Shown: positions 62,001-64,000 of the stretch, piece after piece
How positions within the stretch are numbered: position 1 is the first letter of the stretch
How the letters are laid out: the number at the start of each line of letters is the position of its first letter
NCBI RefSeq assembly: GCF_032118995.1
Contig: NC_092659.1
Coordinates: 9,031,177 to 9,095,176 of the forward strand
DNA from: Asterias amurensis
Lineage: Eukaryota; Echinodermata; Asteroidea; Forcipulatida; Asteriidae
Reading direction: 5' to 3'
Length of the DNA: 64,000 nt
The notes under the pieces: model-generated
What the model was told of the DNA's origin: nothing
What the model saw: the letters and a program-made list of their open reading frames with translations, nothing else
Database searches by the model: none
Program-made: the position numbers and the translations under genes

Positions 62001-62829
62001 GGCAGCGCTGTACTGCTCAAAAACATTTGGAACAAGGATGATCCTAACTGTTGAATGGGAAATGCTATTCCCCATGGGCGAATAGGTCTTTTTGATCGCC
62101 GGTGCGGATGGGAGTAATAGTGAACGTCACGTGAAGTAAGTTCACCAATCAAATGACAAGGATTTGTATGTCAGTTATATAATGTTAAATATTGTGAGAC
62201 ATGGCTCTCTTTTAAGTAACATAGTTTAATAATTTGATTCTGAGAAGCGGTACTATCGCTTCTCAGATTGATTATTTCTATAAATTCCTATAAATTCTTC
62301 TTGCGTAGAGATATTTATTCTGGATTTTTGGCGATGTCTTAAAAAGATGTGATAATCTTTTGAAATAAAATTTTCACATGTTAGTTTGATTGTACGTTTA
62401 TATAGGATTAAAACTATCGCATGGTTTAACAAAAAAATCATAGCTATACTTTGCTATTATTAATAAGGTGATCCATCTTATTCCATTTTAAGTGAGGGTG
62501 AGGGAATACACCTGGAGAATGACATCTCGGAAGGCTGGAGTGAAAACTGCAAGACATTCAACAATCCACCCCTAGCGACAAATAGTAGATTCCAGTCTGA
62601 GATCATTGAAGTATTAGCATTCCAAGATGTCGGCCACATCGCTGTAGAGACGTCAGAAACACAGTCAGATCCTGCTACAGATCCAGTGGCGGACCCAGTG
62701 ATAGAGACTGAGACAGAACCAGCGATAGATACAGTGGGGGAACCCAATGGGGAGAGCTCAACTGTGGATTCAATAGAATTAAAGGAAGTTGTAGCGGAGG
62801 AAAGCCCACCAGTTGATCAAGGACCCTAG
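40754..62829 (+). CDS. TBC1D24: TBC1D24 (Skywalker) orthologue, TBC plus TLDc protein
   Basis: Ten exons (40754-41039, 52199-52509, 53637-53738, 54320-54410, 55698-55783, 57514-57678, 59363-59469, 60888-60939, 61350-61570, 62493-62829) join in frame to 585 residues. Human TBC1D24 has 559. The family controls synaptic-vesicle and endosomal traffic and membrane binding at presynaptic sites. The N-terminal half is a TBC (Rab-GAP-like) fold: RLKKFVRKGHWPVDHSIRQE, then HPMASLLLHYMDAERAF, DWIWWILEDLP and MEGLKIFYRVALAVL. Lys44, Arg48 and Arg250 match human Lys36, Arg40 and Arg242, which line the phosphoinositide-binding pocket and include epilepsy-linked sites. Residues about 348-524 form the TLDc domain (SLWRWLPQRFSLMQPRLVF, TLLIKTLDKE-like, FGAYLS, YFGNGESFLF, TFNNPPL, AFQD). 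The last 61 residues form an acidic DPATDPVADPVIETETEP tail that the human protein lacks. The start was chosen as the first in-frame ATG after a splice acceptor. Confidence 0.95.
41161..41316. mobile_element. inverted-end element containing TTAGGG-type repeats
   Basis: The ends TGTTCCGACATACC and GGGGTGTCGGAACA are inverted. At 41221-41256 it contains CCTAAC, CTCTAAC and CCCTAAAC units, a degenerate telomere-like array. A related element is at 43504-43641. Confidence 0.75.
41392..41690 (-). mobile_element. tRNA-derived SINE interrupted by a MITE
   Basis: Read on the minus strand it has AGCTCAGTTGGTAGAGCGCC (A box) and GGTCGTTGGTTCAAGTCCC (B box), as in the intact copy at 43782-43851. Between the two boxes sits the insert 41431-41615. 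Confidence 0.75.
41431..41615 (+). mobile_element. family M MITE, complete, with target duplication
   Basis: 185 bp from CAGGGCTGTATGC to TATCAGGCCTG. The flanks ATTATT (41425-41430 and 41616-41621) are identical, and removing the insert with one flank restores the tRNA-like sequence. The short CAGG-type inverted ends recall hAT elements, but hAT usually makes 8-bp duplications. Confidence 0.85.
41783..42168 (-). mobile_element. family A MITE, reverse orientation
   Basis: TTAA at both ends; TTAAAGGCAGTGGACACTAT on the left, ATAGTGTCCAGGGTCTTTAA on the right. It is paired with the forward copy at 42544. Confidence 0.9.
42382..42440. repeat. perfect 27-bp palindrome with 5-base spacer
   Basis: Arms at 42382-42408 and 42414-42440 are exact complements (starting CAAGGTCACATGATCC) around TGATT. 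It lies between two inverted family A copies and belongs to neither. Confidence 0.95.
42544..42919 (+). mobile_element. family A MITE, forward orientation
   Basis: TTAA at both ends; TTAAAGACACTGGACACTAT then ATAGTGTCCACGGCCTTTAA. Well preserved. Confidence 0.9.
42930..43026. mobile_element. small fold-back element (AGCAGAGTCTTT type)
   Basis: GAGTCTTTATTTTCAGCCTT occurs twice in tandem, and the flanks TAGCAG and CTGCTAGGGTTGAAACATCA pair in part. A relative at 48010-48082 has AGCAGAGTCTTT and AAAGACTCTGCT. Confidence 0.5.
43504..43641. mobile_element. second inverted-end element with TTAGGG-type repeats
   Basis: Left end TGTTCCGAAAACCC, right end GGGGTGTTGGAACA. GGGTTAGGGTTAGG at about 43571-43584 is the telomere-like core, in the opposite sense to the copy at 41161. 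Confidence 0.7.
43782..43851 (+). mobile_element. tRNA-like SINE head
   Basis: A 7-bp acceptor stem (GGCTAGA with TCTAGTC), D stem GCTC/GAGC, A box and a good B box GGTTCGAATCCC are present. The anticodon loop has A at the position where T33 is invariant and the anticodon stem is imperfect, so this is a repeat head, not a clear tRNA gene. Confidence 0.6.
44449..44825 (+). mobile_element. family B MITE
   Basis: TTAA ends; TTAAAGCCGTTATACACTTT and GTGTATAATGGCTTTAA. The central ATTCTCGCTATCGAGAAT palindrome differs slightly from copy 103-474. Confidence 0.87.
45131..45508 (+). mobile_element. family B MITE
   Basis: Left CTAAAGCCATTGAACACTTT; right GTCCAATGGCGTTAA. The central palindrome reads ATTCTCGATATCGAGAAT. 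Confidence 0.86.
45890..46540 (+). repeat. two-copy direct duplication, spacing about 354 bp
   Basis: 45890-46180 and 46246-46540 share TTTAAACCACCCAATGTAAA, TGACCATGCATACAATTGGA, CATGGTTCGATCCAATTCAA and GAGTCCCAATTCATGAAGGA. A short family B end (AGTGTCCAATGGCTTTAA) sits at the junction. Confidence 0.85.
46552..46742. mobile_element. family E fold-back element
   Basis: Ends AGAGTTATATGTAAAAACTA plus GAGGGCGCACTGG, and the inverted CCAGTGCGCCCTCTAGTTCT. The sister copy is at 33696-33974. Confidence 0.8.
47392..47905. mobile_element. TTAAAGGAACATAACAG element with duplicated right end
   Basis: It starts TTAAAGGAACATAACAGAAT. A 105-bp right-end unit (CATTAGACCGTGTAAGTTTT to TTTTTGCATGCGCTT) is present twice in tandem at 47692-47796 and 47797-47905. 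Confidence 0.65.
48774..49136 (-). mobile_element. family A MITE, reverse orientation
   Basis: TTAA ends; TTAAAGGCAGTGGACACTAT and GTGTACAGCGTCTTTAA. It is paired with the forward copy at 49462. Confidence 0.88.
49462..49836 (+). mobile_element. family A MITE, forward orientation
   Basis: TTAA ends; TTAAAGACACTGGACACTAT and TTTTGTCCACTGCCTTTAA. Confidence 0.88.
50186..50575. mobile_element. family C palindromic MITE
   Basis: 390 bp with TTAA ends and centre GGGAGTCAAAAATTTGACTC near 50371-50390. The arms are nearly complementary over their whole length. Confidence 0.9.
50971..51346. mobile_element. family J element
   Basis: The left part CATTCATAAATATCTTTTCG and TTTCTTTCAACACAATCACC recurs inverted at 63240-63400 (GAAAGAAATCATTGAACAAT, AAAGGTATTTATGAATGGGA). 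The right end is TGTTGGGTATTTATGAATAG. A short relative is at 4739-4864. Confidence 0.6.
52199..52509 (+). CDS. TBC1D24: TBC1D24 exon 2
   Basis: 103 full codons after an 11.2-kb intron, acceptor TTCACCAG and donor GTAAGA. It encodes LARLLSVLAHTRPEISYCPL and HPMASLLLHYMDAERAFDCL, matching the human [20 protein letters not shown] region. Confidence 0.94.
52589..52936 (+). mobile_element. TBC1D24: family A MITE, forward, diverged
   Basis: Starts TTAAGACACTGGACACTTTT 80 bp after TBC1D24 exon 2. The right end is eroded (AGTGTACATTGCC). Confidence 0.8.
53637..53738 (+). CDS. TBC1D24: TBC1D24 exon 3
   Basis: 34 codons, acceptor TTTCAG and donor GTAAGA. It encodes TQANSVIAKQSGEQDAVYQD and WIWWILEDLPFTHL. 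The latter is the counterpart of human WQRWLFGELPLCYF. Confidence 0.92.
53879..54055 (-). mobile_element. family M MITE, reverse, complete
   Basis: From CAGGCCTGATAC to GCATACAGCCCTG, 177 bp. It sits inside a different fold-back sequence (GATCACGAAAACGATAACG to its left, CGTTCTTGTTTTCGTTCTCG to its right), so this is a nested insertion. Confidence 0.8.
54320..54410 (+). CDS. TBC1D24: TBC1D24 exon 4
   Basis: 30 codons plus one base, acceptor TTATAG and donor GTAAAC. VRVIDCYLMEGLKIFYRVAL closely matches human [20 protein letters not shown], including the pocket arginine (Arg250 here). Confidence 0.95.
54440..54810 (-). mobile_element. family B MITE, reverse orientation
   Basis: CAAAGCCATTGGACACTTTC at the left and the complement of the family B left end at the right. 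It starts 30 bp after TBC1D24 exon 4. Confidence 0.85.
55340..55535 (-). mobile_element. SINE-like element, uninterrupted copy
   Basis: GTGTGTTAGCACTGTATACT then CAGTACTTACCCGAGTCCTG, AATTCTAGAGCAGTGTCTTA and CCAACTAGACTACCGAGA. It shows the empty site of the nested copy at 15690-16195. Confidence 0.65.
55698..55783 (+). CDS. TBC1D24: TBC1D24 exon 5
   Basis: 28 full codons, acceptor TTCCAG and donor GTGAGT. SSIREFTKAIPVTPEALLG corresponds to the human VRDIAKTVSPEKLLEKA helix at the end of the TBC fold. Confidence 0.9.
55862..56080. mobile_element. GC-rich fold-back element (family F), reverse copy
   Basis: CGTATTGAATAACTCCTTTG at the left and ATATTCAATACG at the right. It contains a CA/CCCA microsatellite at about 55990-56015. 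Confidence 0.65.
56209..56568. mobile_element. family C palindromic MITE, left end truncated
   Basis: It begins inside the left arm (AAAAGCGTTTGTTACCG) and ends AATGTGTTCCTTTAA. The centre is GAGTCAAAAATTTGACTC at about 56356-56373. Confidence 0.85.
57025..57417 (-). mobile_element. family A MITE, reverse orientation
   Basis: TTAAAGGCAGTGGACACTAG at the left; the right end is eroded to AGTGTCCAGTGTCTGTAA. It ends 97 bp before TBC1D24 exon 6. Confidence 0.85.
57514..57678 (+). CDS. TBC1D24: TBC1D24 exon 6
   Basis: 55 codons, acceptor TCTTCAG and donor GTCAGA. It starts ICFQFRGLSRTVIDTYNTKF, matching human [20 protein letters not shown], and runs through the linker to the TLDc domain. A second AG at 57523-57524 would remove four residues and out-phase the exon, so it is less likely. 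Confidence 0.88.
57764..58146 (-). mobile_element. family A MITE, reverse orientation
   Basis: TTAA at both ends, TTAAAGGCAGTGGACACTAT and ATAGTGTCCACTGCCTTTAA, which are exact complements. It is the best-preserved copy in the window. Confidence 0.92.
58388..58850 (+). mobile_element. diverged family A copy with duplicated left end
   Basis: The left part TTAAAGGCGCTGAACAGGTT is followed about 105 bp later by a second GCACTGAACAGGTTTGGTTA, then one right half. The terminal right end is lost. Confidence 0.65.
58961..59332 (+). mobile_element. family B MITE upstream of TBC1D24 exon 7
   Basis: TTAA ends. Its right end is 30 bp before the exon at 59363, and its T-rich tract (59290-59305) lies in the region where the exon's branch point would be expected. 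Confidence 0.88.
59363..59469 (+). CDS. TBC1D24: TBC1D24 exon 7 (TLDc start)
   Basis: 35 codons plus two bases, acceptor GGCTTTAG and donor GTAAGT. LQSLWRWLPQRFSLMQPRLV matches human [20 protein letters not shown]. It starts 30 bp after a family B element. Confidence 0.94.
59781..60162. mobile_element. fold-back element with arms of about 100 bp
   Basis: The left arm has CCTTTTGACA, CAGCTTTGTAGAG, GTGACTGGAACGGGAGACCA and CCTTTTCCAACTTGTTTTGC. The right arm has the complements in reverse order, ending TGACAAAAGG. Confidence 0.8.
60498..60640 (-). mobile_element. SINE/LINE 3' tail, reverse orientation
   Basis: GATAATAATAATAATAACCA followed by TATATAGCGCTTTTCACACC and GGGTGTCTCAAAGCGCTT. A similar tail in the other sense is at 19612-19700, and a related short one at 57690-57763. 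Confidence 0.55.
60650..60757. mobile_element. short inverted-end element
   Basis: About 108 bp between ACACTAGGTGGCAGCAGAC and TCCTGCTGCCACCTAGCGT. It is in TBC1D24 intron 7. Confidence 0.7.
60888..60939 (+). CDS. TBC1D24: TBC1D24 exon 8
   Basis: One base completing a Met codon and 17 codons, acceptor TTCACAG and donor GTGAGA. CEFEEQTVLLIKTLDKE matches human CEGHEPTLLLIKTTQKE. Confidence 0.94.
61350..61570 (+). CDS. TBC1D24: TBC1D24 exon 9
   Basis: 73 codons plus two bases, acceptor TTCCAG and donor GTGAGT. VFGAYLSSPWSTRN and SYFGNGESFLFTV are the counterparts of human VCGAYLSTDWSERN and GFFGTGECFVFRL. It ends in the glycine-rich SIGGG turn. Confidence 0.95.
61678..61825. repeat. 148-bp hairpin-forming sequence
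   Basis: ACAAATATTGAGTGGCT pairs with AGCCACTCAATATTTGT at the far end, and GGAATATTATCGC with GCGATAATATTCC nearer the loop. It lies within the nested insertion. Confidence 0.85.
61828..62180. mobile_element. nested element with inverted ends TATATAACTGACATA
   Basis: The left end TATATAACTGACATATAGAT is matched at 62144-62180 by ATCAAATGACAAGGATTTGT and TATGTCAGTTATATA. Internal sequence has no supported coding frame. Confidence 0.7.
62493..62829 (+). CDS. TBC1D24: TBC1D24 exon 10 (TLDc end and acidic tail)
   Basis: Acceptor TTTTAAG, stop TAG at 62827. CKTFNNPPLATNSRFQSEI and AFQD match human CDTFNNQPL and GFQD. About 61 residues follow, rich in Glu, Asp, Pro, Thr and Val. Human TBC1D24 ends six residues after its GFQD. 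Confidence 0.94.
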
Positions 62830-63910
62830 CTCCTCCAAGAAGTAGTGAAGAAGGGACGAAAGTGTAACAGCTTCTAGTAGACTCATGGACAAGTCGTTAA
62901 ATGTATGTCACGGTGATAGCGTTCCAACTCTCACCGCTATTGATTTTCTTAAGAGACTGCTGGGCCCTGCGAGACTACTGCTCTCAAGTCACGGTCCCAT
63001 TTAGTAGTAGTCTGCAGCCAGCAGCTTTGCTCGAGAGCATTGATTTCCCGAGAGCAGTATTCCATCGAAACCTGGGCCCAATTTCATAGAGCTGCTAAGC
63101 AGAAAAAATTGCTTAGCATGAAATTTCTTTCTTGATAAAAACAGGATTACCAACTGCATTTCCATTCGTTGCATATTGCTTTGTACTGGTATTCAGCTGT
63201 TGTTTGCTTGTCCTGAAAATCATGCGTGCGTTTTTGCTTGGTATGCGCGGGCTTTACCATTTCATAGCTGGAGGGGCGTTGTGTTGAAAGAAATCATTGA
63301 ACAATTATAATTTTTGCATTTATTTTACTTTTTGACCAAAAAGTGTTGATGTTTTTTGACCGAAAAAGGTATTTATGAATGGGAATCAAAGTGTGTTGAA
63401 TCGGTGGGTTTAAACCACTAGTTGAAAACCGATTCCCTTATTTAAACATGCTTCTCTAAGCAACCATCTAAGACATCATTCTCTCAAATATCCCTGAATA
63501 TTACATGATGGAGCGGTGGGATGCTTTGGCTAGGATGGTCCCTTGGCAGCCTGGTCTCGGATCCAATCCAGAATATTACAATATAACATGGTCTCACAAC
63601 TGAGCTGGGTTAAGATATGCCTCTCTTAATATTTATGCATGAGGTACGTCACAATGCTAACTCAAAACGAGGCGATTGGCGCAGCCACTGCAAGTGATGG
63701 GGAACGTGGGCCCATAGCCTCATTTTGGGTAAGAATTATGATGTCATGCATAAGTATTAAGAGAGGCGTATGGAGCCATGAAAATAATCCCTTCATCATG
63801 ATGTACCCAACCAGTGTATTTAGATACTATACATGTAGGTATCAAGTGTTTGTACATGTAAAACAGTATTACTGCATTATGCAATAATATATCACCGATA
63901 ATTCAATAAA
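62830..63910 (+). other. TBC1D24: probable TBC1D24 3' UTR with AATAAA at 63905-63910
   Basis: No coding frame continues past the stop. The stretch contains a left half of family I (63074-63225) and a copy of the family J element (about 63240-63440). A canonical AATAAA occurs at 63905, followed by TTGTGTTTC. An earlier end is possible. Confidence 0.4.
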
Positions 63911-64000
63911 TAATTGTGTTTCTATATAGTTAGGGTTAACCACCGGGATAATACTTTTAGGTACTGTTCTAAGTTGTAAATATTATAAAGGTGCTTCATT

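Larger units (their letters stand above)
61626..62228 (-). mobile_element. family A copy split by a nested fold-back insertion
   Basis: The left piece TTAAAGGCAGTGGACACTAT to GATAGTATA (61626-61677) and the right piece from AAATATTGTGAGACATGGCT (about 62185) are adjoining in intact family A copies. Between them are a hairpin (61678-61825) and an element with inverted ends (about 61828-62180). Confidence 0.75.

Noticed and set aside
1..64000. CRISPR array, operon or other prokaryotic system
   Set aside because: There are no regularly spaced identical repeats with unique spacers, and the genes are spliced animal genes.

Overview
The window is animal nuclear DNA: AT-rich, with small exons bounded by GT-AG introns of up to about 11 kb and introns filled with short non-autonomous transposons. 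It carries four protein genes. I recognise two families directly: a CD63-like tetraspanin and the TBC/TLDc protein TBC1D24. The TTAGGG-type tracts and the fold-back repeats that recur across the window fit a marine deuterostome. An echinoderm, possibly a sea star, is my best guess. That guess rests on recollection of similar repeats, not on a search.

Layout. (1) 2874-12932, + strand: tetraspanin, six exons visible, first coding exon upstream of the window. Two of its exons have an edge copied in tandem. (2) About 13100-22400: intergenic, all repeats plus a CpG-richer stretch before the next gene. (3) 22480-30966, + strand: a five-exon gene for a protein of about 658 residues that I do not recognise, with a basic N-terminal half and an acidic C-terminal half ending in EVHEAGE-type repeats. 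(4) 39304-34723, - strand: a five-coding-exon gene for a 255-residue protein with an RG-rich N-terminus, one SH3 domain and one C-terminal C2H2 zinc finger. Genes 3 and 4 are tail to tail. (5) 40754-62829, + strand: a complete ten-exon TBC1D24 (Skywalker) orthologue of 585 residues, head to head with gene 4 across about 1.4 kb, and with an acidic C-terminal tail not present in the human protein as I recall it.

Repeats. Most non-coding sequence is made of short elements with inverted ends. Three dominant families (A about 380 bp, B about 370 bp, C about 390 bp and almost fully palindromic) usually start and end at TTAA, the target site of piggyBac-type transposases. About ten further fold-back families, tRNA-derived SINE-like elements and a 5'-truncated LINE remnant fill much of the rest. 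Several elements are nested, and this gives their exact ends. Nothing in the window is prokaryotic, and I see no CRISPR array, rRNA or functional tRNA gene.

The genes do not form an obvious pathway. Tetraspanins of this type sort cargo in late endosomes and TBC1D24 acts in synaptic and endosomal vesicle traffic, but the other two proteins lie between them and have no assigned function. The points most worth following are the SH3 plus zinc-finger protein, the acidic repeat protein, the added TBC1D24 tail, the exon-edge duplications in the tetraspanin, and the inverted transposon pairs that would fold into long double-stranded RNA in the pre-mRNAs.
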